NCBI RefSeq assembly: GCF_011769525.1
Contig: NZ_CP050440.1
Coordinates: 3,225,501-3,289,500, forward strand
Reading direction: 5' to 3'
Source of the DNA: Tolypothrix sp. PCC 7910
GTDB lineage: Bacteria; Cyanobacteriota; Cyanobacteriia; Cyanobacteriales; Nostocaceae
DNA: 64,000 nt
The position numbers and the translations under genes were made by a program. The notes beneath the pieces were generated by a model. It did not search any database. It was not told where the DNA came from and saw only the letters and a program-made list of their open reading frames with translations. This document shows, piece after piece, positions 42,130-50,858 of the stretch; within the stretch, counting starts at the first letter, position 1; the number at the start of each line of letters is the position of its first letter.

Positions 42130-43989
42130 ATGGCTCAGTTTCTGCTGGAGACTGTGTGGCTAGTTCCGTGCTATGCGTTGATAGGTGGGCTTTTAGCGGT
42201 TCCTTGGTCTCCAGGGATTATTCGTCGCACTGGCCCAAGACCGGCTGGCTATGTCAATTTGGTAATGACATCTCTGGCGTTTTTGCATAGTGCGATCGCA
42301 TTTATTGCTACTTGGAATCAACCACCTGTAGAGGTATTTATTCCTTGGCTTTCTACAGCTGGTTTAAATCTTACCATCGCTTTAGAAATCTCTTCAATTA
42401 GTGTAGGTGCATTGATTGTCATCAGTGGCTTAAATTTCTTAGCGCAAATTTTCGCCATTGGTTACATGGAAATGGATTGGGGTTGGGGACGCTTCTATTC
42501 TTTATTAGGATTGTTTGAAGCGGGATTATGCGCCCTAGCTTTGTGTAATAACTTGTTCTTTAGTTATGTAATTCTGGAAGTTCTAACTTTAGGAACTTAC
42601 TTGCTAGTTGGGTTGTGGTTTAGTCAGCCGTTGGTGGTAACTGGTGCTAGAGATGCTTTCCTGACCAAACGGGTGGGTGACTTGTTCCTGCTAATAGGTG
42701 TACTGGGGTTATGGCCTTTAGCTGGAACTTGGAATTACACAGAATTAGCTGAATGGGCGACAACTGCAAATGTTGACCCCACTGTCATTACACTAGTAGG
42801 TTTAGCCTTGATTGCGGGGCCAATGGGTAAATGCGCTCAATTCCCACTGCATTTGTGGTTGGATGAGGCGATGGAAGGCCCAATTCCCAGTACCATTTTG
42901 CGGAACTCGGTGGTAGTTGCGAGTGGTGCGTGGGTATTAATTAAACTACAACCCGTGTTAACTTTGTCACCTTTTGTTTCCTCCGCTTTGGTAGCAATTG
43001 GTGCAGTTACCGCCGTTGGTGCTTCCTTAATTGCGATCGCCCAAATTGATATTAAACGCTGTCAATCTTATTCTGTCAGCGCTTACATGGGTTTGGTGTT
43101 TATTGCGGTGGGTACAAGACAAGATGAAGCAGCACTGTTGTTAGTACTAGCTAATGCGGTATCAGCTGCACTCTTGGTTATGAGTACTGGCGGAATTATC
43201 TGGAACAGCATTACCCAAAATGTTACCCAATTGGGTGGGCTATGGTCGCGTCGTCCAATATCTGCGATCGCTTTTATTGTAGGGACTTTGGGATTAATTG
43301 GCTTTCCACCCCTAGGCGGCTTTTGGGCGTTGATGGAATTAATCGATGGACTGTGGGGAACTCAACCTGTATTGGTGGGTGTAGTGATAGCTGTGAACGC
43401 TTTAACGGCTGTGAGTTTAACCAGAGAATTCGGTTTGATTTTTGCTGGTAAACCCAAACAGATGAGCGAGCGATCGCCTGAAGTACATTGGCCAATGTCC
43501 TTTCCGATGGTGATTTTACTAGGCTTTGTGTTACATCTGCCTTTAGTTTTACAAAGCTTATCATTACTTCCATCTTGGGCAACCTTAAATAAAGATGTTG
43601 CACTGTTGTTAATTTGGTCAACAATTTTTGGTGTTGGTATTAGTGGAGTAATTTATTTAGGTAATATTCCTAAACCAATTCGCCTACCTTGGCGGCCTTT
43701 GCAAAACTTATTCGCATACGATTTTTATACGCCAACAATCTATCGGATGACGATTATTTTCAGCGTCGCCCAACTTTCTAAATTTGCTGATATGCTTGAC
43801 CGTTTTGTAGTCGATGGTATCGTAAATTTGGTTGGTTTGTTCTCGCTATTAACTGGCGAAGGTTTGAAATACAGTACATCTGGACAAACCCAATTTTATG
43901 CCTTCACTGTGTTGTTAGGTGTTGGCGTACTTGGTATGTGGGTAAGTTGGCCATTCTGGGGAGTACAGTTTTTAGATTTGATGTTTTAG
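42130..43989 (+). CDS. ndhF: NDH-1 subunit F of the CO2-uptake type (NdhF3/F4)
   Basis: The protein has 619 residues with about 16 membrane helices. The proton-pumping core is present (GKCAQFPLHLWLDEAMEGPIPST, in part, near 237, with the lysine and glutamates of antiporter-like subunits). It is shorter at the C-terminus than respiratory NdhF1 and lies in a cluster with ndhD and a CO2 hydration gene, as for NdhF3 or NdhF4 of the NDH-1MS complexes. The order F-D-Cup suggests the inducible NdhF3 type. The GAGGTAAG ribosome-binding site supports the start. Confidence 0.92.
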   Translation: MAQFLLETVWLVPCYALIGGLLAVPWSPGIIRRTGPRPAGYVNLVMTSLAFLHSAIAFIATWNQPPVEVFIPWLSTAGLNLTIALEISSISVGALIVISGLNFLAQIFAIGYMEMDWGWGRFYSLLGLFEAGLCALALCNNLFFSYVILEVLTLGTYLLVGLWFSQPLVVTGARDAFLTKRVGDLFLLIGVLGLWPLAGTWNYTELAEWATTANVDPTVITLVGLALIAGPMGKCAQFPLHLWLDEAMEGPIPSTILRNSVVVASGAWVLIKLQPVLTLSPFVSSALVAIGAVTAVGASLIAIAQIDIKRCQSYSVSAYMGLVFIAVGTRQDEAALLLVLANAVSAALLVMSTGGIIWNSITQNVTQLGGLWSRRPISAIAFIVGTLGLIGFPPLGGFWALMELIDGLWGTQPVLVGVVIAVNALTAVSLTREFGLIFAGKPKQMSERSPEVHWPMSFPMVILLGFVLHLPLVLQSLSLLPSWATLNKDVALLLIWSTIFGVGISGVIYLGNIPKPIRLPWRPLQNLFAYDFYTPTIYRMTIIFSVAQLSKFADMLDRFVVDGIVNLVGLFSLLTGEGLKYSTSGQTQFYAFTVLLGVGVLGMWVSWPFWGVQFLDLMF

Positions 43990-44147
43990 GTATTAGGGAC
44001 TGGGGACTGGGGAACTCGGGGCCCCCACGACCGCAGGGAGTGGGGATTAGGGGTAATGGGGACTGGGAAGAGAAATTTTAGCGTAATCACTCTGCTTTTG
44101 AAGAGAGTTTCAGCCTTGAAGATGATGTTGTGTTGGGGGGAAGGGCA

Positions 44148-44867
44148 ATGAAAAAACAATATAACCAAACTAATTTTTCTCGCAGAAATTTACTTAAACT
44201 GGGTGCAGGTGCAGTTAGTACCGGAGTATTAGCAGCCGGATTAGGTTACAATTTTGCTGCACCAGAAAAAGTCTTGGCGCAAGACACAAAAGATATTACT
44301 CCTGATGCCGCACTTAAAGAATTACTAGATGGCAATAATAGGTTTGTCAAAGGCAAAGCAATCCATCCTCACCAAAATTTGCAACGCGTTCAAGAAGTTG
44401 CCAAAACTCAAAAACCTTTTGCATCAATTTTAGGTTGTGCTGATTCAAGAGTACCTTCGGAAATAATTTTCGATCAAGGGCTAGGAGATTTATTTGACTG
44501 TCGTGTTGCTGGTAATATTGTTACAGAAGAAGAAACTGGTAGCCTAGAATTTGGTAGCTTAGTTTTAGGTGCTAAGGTAATCATGGTACTAGGTCATGAA
44601 AGATGCGGGGCTGTAGCTGCTACGATTAAAGGTGCCGCAGTACCAGGAAGAATTGGTAGTTTACTAGAAGCAATTAAACCTGCTGTAGAAACAGCCAAAG
44701 GGAAACCAGGCGATCAATTAGAAAATACTTGTAAAGCTAATATTTTATTACAAGTTGAAAAGTTGAAATCATCGCCAGTTCTTGCTGGTTTAATCAAGGA
44801 AAATAAACTGAATATAGTTGGTGGTTACTACGACTTGGATACTGGCAAAGTCAGTTTAGTTAGTTAG
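44148..44867 (+). CDS. Exported beta-class carbonic anhydrase with Tat-type signal
   Basis: The protein has 239 residues from the ATG at 44148, preceded by a GGAAGGG site. The N-terminus has a twin-arginine signal (FSRRNLLKLGAG, R12-R13) and a cut site near VLAQ. The zinc ligands C97, H150 and C153 and the D99/R101 dyad (LGCADSRVPS; GHERCGA) are complete, so it should be active. This resembles EcaB-type enzymes, reported in Synechocystis to be linked to thylakoid CO2 uptake. It sits between ndhF and ndhD, so it probably supplies or recaptures CO2 and bicarbonate for the same complex. Confidence 0.92.
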   Translation: MKKQYNQTNFSRRNLLKLGAGAVSTGVLAAGLGYNFAAPEKVLAQDTKDITPDAALKELLDGNNRFVKGKAIHPHQNLQRVQEVAKTQKPFASILGCADSRVPSEIIFDQGLGDLFDCRVAGNIVTEEETGSLEFGSLVLGAKVIMVLGHERCGAVAATIKGAAVPGRIGSLLEAIKPAVETAKGKPGDQLENTCKANILLQVEKLKSSPVLAGLIKENKLNIVGGYYDLDTGKVSLVS

Positions 44868-44965
44868 TTATTGGTCAATGGTCATTTGTATCTGTGTAAA
44901 ATTTTAACTCTTGACGATTGACATATTGCAAAATTTCTCCTGTTTACTCAATTACCCAGATTGCC

Positions 44966-46465
44966 ATGTTAAGTGTTCTGATTTGGCTCCCGATTCTTGC
45001 AGCAGCTATCATCGCAGTTATACCTAAAAATCTGCCCACCAACACTGTGCGGTTAAGTGCATTATACTTTGCTGCTATAGTTCTACTCTGGAATATTTTT
45101 ATCCTTTTCAAATTTGATATCAGCAATCCAGGAATGCAATTTCAAGAGAATGTTCCTTGGAATGAAACTCTCGGTTTGAGCTATCAATTAGGTGTAGATG
45201 GGCTATCTATATTGATGCTAGTTTTAAATAGCCTACTTACCTGGATTGCTATTTACAGCAGCAGTAAAGAGACTCAAAGACCAAGGCTTTTTTACTCACT
45301 AATTTTATTAGTAAGTGGTGGGGTAGCAGGTGCATTTTTAGCAGAAAATTTGCTGCTATTCTTCTTGTTCTACGAACTAGAATTAATTCCCTTCTATTTA
45401 TTAATTTCTATTTGGGGAGGGGAGAAACGCGGTTATGCAGGCATTAAATTCCTGATTTACACTGCTGTTTCTGGAGCATTAATCTTAGCAACTTTCTTGG
45501 GTATGGTGTGGCTAACTGGTTCTACCAGTTTCGCCTTTGATGCAGTTTCTACACAACTTCTCTCCCCTGTATTACAATTCGTTTTGTTAGCAGGAATTAT
45601 CTTAGGTTTTGGCATCAAGATTCCCTTGGTTCCTTTCCACACCTGGTTACCTGATGCTTACGTGGAAGCTTCTGCACCGATTGCGATTCTTTTAGGTGGT
45701 GTGTTAGCAAAGCTGGGAACCTACGGACTGTTAAGGTTTGGTATGGGAATGTTTCCCCAAGCTTGGAGTACCTTTGCACCAACATTGGCAATTTGGGGTG
45801 CGGTAAGTGCAATTTATGGGGCTGTAGTTGCGATCGCGCAAAAAGATATCAAGCGCATGGTAGCATACAGTTCTATTGGTCACATGGGTTACATTCTGCT
45901 AGCTGGTGCTGCTAGTACTTCCTTAGCGCTAGTTGGTGCTGTTGCCCAAATGTTTAGCCACGGTTTAATTCTGGCTATCTTGTTCCATTTAGTGGGAGTT
46001 GTCGAAACCAAAGTAGGAACTCGGGAGTTAGATAAACTCAATGGTTTAATGAGTCCGATTCGGGGTTTACCTTTAATTAGTGCTTTGCTTGTATTAAGTG
46101 GAATGGCGAGTGCTGGTATTCCTGGTTTAACAGGTTTCGTGGCAGAATTTATCGTTTTCCAAGGAAGTTTCTCGGCGTTTCCTATCTCCACAATATTGTG
46201 TGTAGTTGCTAGTGGTTTAACTGCAGTTTATTTTGTTATCCTCCTTAACCGCACCTGTTTTGGTAAACTCGACAACTTAGCTTACTATCCCAAAGTGCAA
46301 TGGTTTGAGAAAACACCGGCGTTAATTTTGGCAGCTTTAATTATCTTTTTGGGAGTCCAACCAACTTGGTTAGTGCGTTGGAGTGAACCCACTACTACCG
46401 CAATGGTGGCGGCTATTCCTGCAATAGAAAAAACCGTCAATTCGGAAATTGCTTTAAAACAATAA
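44966..46465 (+). CDS. ndhD: NDH-1 subunit D of the CO2-uptake type (NdhD3/D4)
   Basis: The protein has 499 residues from the ATG at 44966 (MLSVLIWLPILAAAII), the normal NdhD start. Fourteen or so helices are seen. The antiporter motifs LLFFLFYELELIPFYLLI (near 130), PLVPFHTWLPDAYVEAS and KDIKRMVAYSSIGHMG are intact. It pairs with ndhF upstream, and both belong to the specialised NDH-1 form that couples ferredoxin oxidation to CO2 hydration. Confidence 0.93.
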   Translation: MLSVLIWLPILAAAIIAVIPKNLPTNTVRLSALYFAAIVLLWNIFILFKFDISNPGMQFQENVPWNETLGLSYQLGVDGLSILMLVLNSLLTWIAIYSSSKETQRPRLFYSLILLVSGGVAGAFLAENLLLFFLFYELELIPFYLLISIWGGEKRGYAGIKFLIYTAVSGALILATFLGMVWLTGSTSFAFDAVSTQLLSPVLQFVLLAGIILGFGIKIPLVPFHTWLPDAYVEASAPIAILLGGVLAKLGTYGLLRFGMGMFPQAWSTFAPTLAIWGAVSAIYGAVVAIAQKDIKRMVAYSSIGHMGYILLAGAASTSLALVGAVAQMFSHGLILAILFHLVGVVETKVGTRELDKLNGLMSPIRGLPLISALLVLSGMASAGIPGLTGFVAEFIVFQGSFSAFPISTILCVVASGLTAVYFVILLNRTCFGKLDNLAYYPKVQWFEKTPALILAALIIFLGVQPTWLVRWSEPTTTAMVAAIPAIEKTVNSEIALKQ

Positions 46466-46665
46466 TGAATCTTCCTTTGCGCCTTTGCGCCTACCCTGCG
46501 GGAACGACTGTGTCGAATGCGTGAGAATTATTTTAAAAAACGAACCGCATTCGCGTAGCGTCTCGCAGAGAAGGCGCAAAGTACACGAAGGAAGAAAAAA
46601 AGAGAGATTTCTCCTAATGATTTAGGATTTTTACAAGGAGTTATGCACCAAGATTAGGAGGAAGG
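46466..46665. repeat. Short repeats between ndhD and the CDP-alcohol transferase gene
   Basis: It contains GCGCCTTTGCGCC- and CGCAAAGTACACGAAGG-type short repeats, common in Nostocales intergenic DNA. There is a strong AGGAGGAAGG ribosome-binding site just before 46666. Confidence 0.55.
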
Positions 46666-47265
46666 ATGAACCAGAAATTAATTCCCAGTGGACTAGTACT
46701 ATTTCGCTTTTTAATTGCACCTTTTCTTCTCTGGGATGCTCTTGATGGTAAAACTAGTATTTGGTTCATCGTTGGCTTTATCGCCGCCTTCCTCTCAGAT
46801 ATTTTTGATGGCATTATTGCCCGCAGACTTGGTGTTAGTACTGCCGAATTAAGACAAGCTGATAGCTGGGCTGATGTTTGCCTTTTTAGTTGTATATTTG
46901 TGAGTGCTTGGCTAGTACATAAAGATGTTTTAATTGCTTATCAATTGCCCTTGCTCACAGTGATTATTGCTCAATTGGTATGGTGGATAGTGAATTTAGT
47001 AAAATATGGTAAACCCGCTAGCTATCACACCTATTCAGCTAAGTTTTGGGGTATCACTCTTGCCATTGCGATTATTTCTTTATTCGGCTTTAACTATGCA
47101 GGAATTTCCTTATGGCTAACTTGTATTGCTGGCGTAGCTTACAGTATCGAAGAAATAGCCATGACAATGATTCTGCCCGTATGGACACATGATGTATTAA
47201 GCATTTTCCACGCCCTAAAATTACGCGAACAACTATTAATACAAAAAGACGAAATTGCATCATAG
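46666..47265 (+). CDS. CDP-alcohol phosphatidyltransferase family protein
   Basis: The protein has 199 residues with six membrane helices. The family motif D-G-x2-A-R-x8-G-x3-D-x3-D reads D48-G49-II-A52-R53 ... L62 ... D66 ... D70, so all acidic metal ligands are present while the conserved Gly is Leu. Members join an alcohol to a CDP-activated lipid or alcohol. The substrate here is unknown. It sits in the same direction between ndhD and the CO2 hydration gene, an unusual place for a lipid enzyme. A very strong ribosome-binding site supports expression. Confidence 0.8.
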   Translation: MNQKLIPSGLVLFRFLIAPFLLWDALDGKTSIWFIVGFIAAFLSDIFDGIIARRLGVSTAELRQADSWADVCLFSCIFVSAWLVHKDVLIAYQLPLLTVIIAQLVWWIVNLVKYGKPASYHTYSAKFWGITLAIAIISLFGFNYAGISLWLTCIAGVAYSIEEIAMTMILPVWTHDVLSIFHALKLREQLLIQKDEIAS

Positions 47266-47293
47266 TCATCACAAATGACAAATGACATTGTAC

Positions 47294-47313
47294 AGACGCG
47301 ATTAATCGCGTCT
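47294..47313. repeat. GACGCGAT palindrome
   Basis: AGACGCGAT-TA-ATCGCGTCT is perfect with 9-bp arms, 40 bp ahead of the CO2 hydration gene. Confidence 0.8.
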
Positions 47314-47354
47314 CTCATAAATAACAAATCTTGCAACTCCCACGGTATTTATAT

Positions 47355-48674
47355 ATGACAACAACTGTTAATACAAAAACTAAATTACCTCCTTCAGCCC
47401 ATGAATTTGCTGAAGTAATTCATCGCTTAGAAGCTGGCGGTTCTATGCTGCCCGATACCCCAGAAAACTTAATGCAAATTATCGGCTTGTATAAGGCTTA
47501 TGCAGTGCCGATGGATTTTTACTGGCGGGATTTACTTTATATTGCAGAACAAGAATTTTTAAATCCTTTTCCTTTCTTTAAATACTTCTTACCTAAAGAG
47601 TATTTAGACCGACATAATCATTATGCTGGTGATGATGCCGATTTAAGAATTTGGCGGGGACAAGCTACAGCCCATCCCGAATTATTGGCATTTATCGAGA
47701 AAGGTGAAACTGGCAAAATGCCAAAATTATTTCACCATTTATTCCACGATCGCATTAACATGGAGTTTGCTGAAGCTTGTATGCGGGCTATGCTTTGGCA
47801 TCGTCAAATGTATGCGCCAGTCAACCAGTTTGACGCTTACCTAGACTCAGACGAATATAGAGCTAACGCTGATAGGGCAATTAAAGCTTACTTCAAAGGC
47901 AACCCGGTAATGTTGGCACTGCACAAGATGTTCCCTGATATGTTCATCGAACAGTGTCGCCAGATGTCATATTACTCTAACCTGGGCTTATTCTGGGAAG
48001 TCATGGCACCTGTATTCTTTGAAATGTCGGATATTTACGACGAAGGCGGGTTTAAAGGTGTCCCCGACGCAATGCAGTTTTTGGTGAATGGCATTTTTGC
48101 GATCGCAGGTCGTCCGATTTACCATCATGTATATATAGATGGCGAATGCTATGAAATCATTCCCAAATCTAAGGGTTTCACCTGGCTATACGAAGCAGCA
48201 TTACCCTATGTAGAAGCAGTTTTCTACCGTACCGCACCTTTTAGAGGCACAAAATCTTATAATGCTCAAGCAGGGCAAGTACCTGATGACCAAAAAGATT
48301 TCCACTATGGCATTCTCTACGCTGATGTCTTCCCTGTAGGTACAGCCGGTATTCCACCCACATTGTTGATGCAAGATATGTTACACTTCTTGCCTCAATA
48401 TCTGCTTGACTATTACCAAAAATATTGCCGTGGCGAAGAAGATATGTTGATTCAGTTAGGAGTTAGTTTCCAACGGTCAATGTACAATGTAACTTCTGCG
48501 GTAATTCAAGCGTTACGCACAGCATTGTTATATCCTTTAGATGACCCTAATCCTAAGCATTTACAAGCAAACCGGGAATTCTTTGAAGCCCAGTTAAGTC
48601 GCTTTACTCGTGCTGATTACAATATGCGTGATGCTGCACGTTTACGGGATATTCAAAGCCAAGACTATAGGTAG
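47355..48674 (+). CDS. CO2 hydration protein of the NDH-1MS complex (CupA/CupB, ChpY/ChpX family)
   Basis: The protein has 439 residues from the ATG at 47355; an earlier TTG is less likely. It is recognised by blocks such as GLYKAYAVPMDFYWRDLLYIAEQ (in part), FHHLFHDRINMEFAEACMRAML and HVYIDGECYEIIPKSKGF. Cup proteins dock on the NdhF/NdhD arm and hydrate CO2 to bicarbonate with proton removal. The length and the F-D-Cup gene order favour CupA, but CupS, which normally follows, is absent from the window. Confidence 0.9.
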   Translation: MTTTVNTKTKLPPSAHEFAEVIHRLEAGGSMLPDTPENLMQIIGLYKAYAVPMDFYWRDLLYIAEQEFLNPFPFFKYFLPKEYLDRHNHYAGDDADLRIWRGQATAHPELLAFIEKGETGKMPKLFHHLFHDRINMEFAEACMRAMLWHRQMYAPVNQFDAYLDSDEYRANADRAIKAYFKGNPVMLALHKMFPDMFIEQCRQMSYYSNLGLFWEVMAPVFFEMSDIYDEGGFKGVPDAMQFLVNGIFAIAGRPIYHHVYIDGECYEIIPKSKGFTWLYEAALPYVEAVFYRTAPFRGTKSYNAQAGQVPDDQKDFHYGILYADVFPVGTAGIPPTLLMQDMLHFLPQYLLDYYQKYCRGEEDMLIQLGVSFQRSMYNVTSAVIQALRTALLYPLDDPNPKHLQANREFFEAQLSRFTRADYNMRDAARLRDIQSQDYR

Positions 48675-48750
48675 GTTGGCGAAATTAAAGATAACTGGCT
48701 GAGGCTGTTATTTGTCCTTGGTCATTTGTCATTGGTAAGTAATTATTTTG

Positions 48751-48783
48751 GTAGGGTGTGTTACGCCGCAGGCTAACGCACCT
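48751..48783. repeat. GTAGGGTGTGTTAC palindromic repeat
   Basis: GTAGGGTGTGTTACGCCG pairs with GGCTAACGCACCTTA. By chance it contains GTA-N8-TAC, the consensus of the nitrogen regulator NtcA. Confidence 0.75.
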
Positions 48784-48789
48784 TATATT

Positions 48790-49080
48790 TTGGCTTTCTC
48801 GGAATTAACTTCTGCTTTCTGGGAATCAACTTTTGCTTTCTGGGAATCAACTTTTGCTTTAACGTTTCCGTATTCCGCGCAAGCTGTAGCAACTTCTGCT
48901 TTCTGGGAACCAACTTTTGCTTTAACGTTTCGGTATTCCGCGCAAGCTGTAGCAACTTTTGCTTTCTGGGAACCAACTTTTGCTTTAACGTTTCCGTATT
49001 CCGCGCAAGCTGTAGCAACTTCTGCTTTCTAGGAATCAACTTCCGCTTTAACGTTTCGGTATTCCGCGCAAGTTGTAGCA
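48790..49080. repeat. 63-bp minisatellite with additional 21-bp steps
   Basis: Units of 63 bp contain TTCTGCTTTCTGGGAACCAA and TATTCCGCGCAAGCTGTAGC and are repeated about four times. The left end has shorter 21-bp copies of the CTTTCTGGGAATCAA part. The minus strand has a 102-codon frame of basic 21-residue repeats (LLQLARNTETLKQKLVPRKQ). A period divisible by three explains it, and no ribosome-binding site is seen. Confidence 0.8.
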
Positions 49081-49113
49081 ACTTCGATGGGTTGCGCTGC
49101 GCGACAAGCCATC

Positions 49114-50292
49114 CTACGATGATTGGCTATCAAGACGGCGAAACAGAAATATCCAAATGGGTAGGGAACTGTTAATTGCAATTAGCCTGACTAAATGACC
49201 TGTGGTGACAACTTCCACATTATGATTCAATACCAAGGCGACGAGAATCATTTCTGCTGAACCTCCTGGGGCGGTTACCAACAGGCAAGTTAACCAATCC
49301 CAAGAAGTTAATTGCATAGCTAGCATAGCAGCGATCGCACCTGCAATTAAAGTCATAGCCACAGACATGACTGCATAGCCGATAGTTTTGGCATTGAAGC
49401 TGGGTTTATCTCCCCAATACTCCCCAATGGTAATTCCTAACAGCATTTGACCAACTAAATTAATTAGTGGTGGTGCAGTAAAATGAAGACCAGATGCCAC
49501 AGGCAGTAAATTTAGCACTGGGTTAAAGGCTAAGCCAATCAGCAAAGCACCAAAAAAATCACCTGCGGGAATCTTCAAGAATATCGCCAAATAAACTATT
49601 AATGCAGTGATACCCAGCGCTAATAAAAGTAATCCTAATTGCGATGGCTCAAAATTGAGTAAATTACTTTGCATAGGAATTGCTTGTTGATGCCAAGAAC
49701 TACTAAATGTGGTTCTCGCAATCAAAGGAATCAGAAAAACTACGCTTGTTACCCGCAAGGCTTGAACTAGCGCCACTAAGGTGACATTTTTATCATAATC
49801 GGCTGCAATAGCTGCCATAATTCCCACACCGCCGGGAACCGTCGCCAGCATTGCTGTTAACAAGTTAGTTTGGCTAACACGGGAATAAATATAGCCAATA
49901 CAGATTCCACAAAGTAACAGAAAAATTGTTAATAAAATAAATATCGGCATCCCAGACGCAACACTAGCCAAATCACTATGGCTACTAGAAGCACCTACTG
50001 TTAGCCCCACAAGTGCCATACCAGCTTTTCTCGCAGTCCGGTTTGGTTTGGGGTAATATTGGAAAAAAATTCGACAAACCTGCAAAACTATAGCGCCAGC
50101 CGCAATACCCCCAAATATCCAAACTATTCCCCCAATATTAAACTTTGCGAGGCTGAAACCTAAAGGCAATGCCAGCAGCATTTCTAAAATCAAGACAGCT
50201 AACTGCTTGACAAATAAATGCTGTTGAGCATCAATAGGATTTGCAGCAGTTGATTCCTCAACAATAGGAGCAACACTAAAGCTATGATTCAT
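49114..50292 (-). CDS. AbrB-family membrane protein (ammonia-monooxygenase-like, PF05145)
   Basis: The protein has 392 residues from the ATG at 50292; a GTG at 50328 would add 12 basic residues. About 11 helices form two repeated halves. The family motif AMLATVPGGVGIMAAIAADY occurs near 155, and its partner LLVTAPGGSAEMILVAL in the second half. Despite the name, it is unrelated to the AbrB DNA-binding domain. The function is unknown; a transporter is likely. Confidence 0.85.
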   Translation of the reverse strand: MNHSFSVAPIVEESTAANPIDAQQHLFVKQLAVLILEMLLALPLGFSLAKFNIGGIVWIFGGIAAGAIVLQVCRIFFQYYPKPNRTARKAGMALVGLTVGASSSHSDLASVASGMPIFILLTIFLLLCGICIGYIYSRVSQTNLLTAMLATVPGGVGIMAAIAADYDKNVTLVALVQALRVTSVVFLIPLIARTTFSSSWHQQAIPMQSNLLNFEPSQLGLLLLALGITALIVYLAIFLKIPAGDFFGALLIGLAFNPVLNLLPVASGLHFTAPPLINLVGQMLLGITIGEYWGDKPSFNAKTIGYAVMSVAMTLIAGAIAAMLAMQLTSWDWLTCLLVTAPGGSAEMILVALVLNHNVEVVTTGHLVRLIAINSSLPIWIFLFRRLDSQSS

Positions 50293-50348
50293 CGATGTGC
50301 GCTTTTTTCTTAGTTTAATACGCGCCACCGATGATGCGATCGCACTAT

Positions 50349-50380
50349 GTAGGGTGCGTTAAGCGTAAGCCGTAACGCAC
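50349..50380. repeat. GTAGGGTGCGTTA repeat
   Basis: An imperfect palindrome GTAGGGTGCGTTAAGC ... GCCGTAACGCAC, upstream of the AbrB-family gene. Confidence 0.7.
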
Positions 50381-50409
50381 GAGAAGTTTTGCACTCAACA
50401 CTCTTGTAC

Positions 50410-50429
50410 AGACTTGATTAATCGCGTCT
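50410..50429. repeat. GACGCGAT-type palindrome, diverged copy
   Basis: AGACTTGATTAATCGCGTCT ends 2 bases from the stop of the gene at 50432. Confidence 0.6.
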
Positions 50430-50431
50430 CT

Positions 50432-50770
50432 CTAGTCTTCATCAAGTGCGGGGAAAGCTTCTTCTAACTGCCATAACTTATCTTTATGTTCCATGAACCA
50501 AATCCGAGTTTCTGGAGTTAGTTGACTCCAAATGATTTCAACAGGAATGTGGGGAGAAGCATATCGATACTGTTCACCGAGTAATTTCAGATTTTCCGCT
50601 ACATCAAGAGGAATACCAAACTCTCGCCAGTCAACTTTCACATATCTTCCAGAAAGCCCTGCTGCGGGGTCAAAAATTAATTGTGCAGCCCTAACTAAAT
50701 CAGCAAAATGATTTGCTTTGAGTCCGGTTATTTGCTGAATTGGCAGTGATTCATTATGTTCTTGAGACAT
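50432..50770 (-). CDS. Conserved hypothetical protein
   Basis: The protein has 112 residues, acidic at the C-terminus (LEEAFPALDED). Clear blocks are VKVDWREFGIPLDVAENLKLLGEQ (in part) and TPETRIWFMEHKDKLW. No signal or membrane helix is seen. I do not recognise the family by name. It is monocistronic. Confidence 0.6.
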   Translation of the reverse strand: MSQEHNESLPIQQITGLKANHFADLVRAAQLIFDPAAGLSGRYVKVDWREFGIPLDVAENLKLLGEQYRYASPHIPVEIIWSQLTPETRIWFMEHKDKLWQLEEAFPALDED

Positions 50771-50858
50771 TGTCGCTGGAGTGGTAAAGATGATTTGTTG
50801 ATGGAACTTACTGCCAGAGATTTTTATCCCAATACTCTATTTTAGCGTACAGTCTTTT

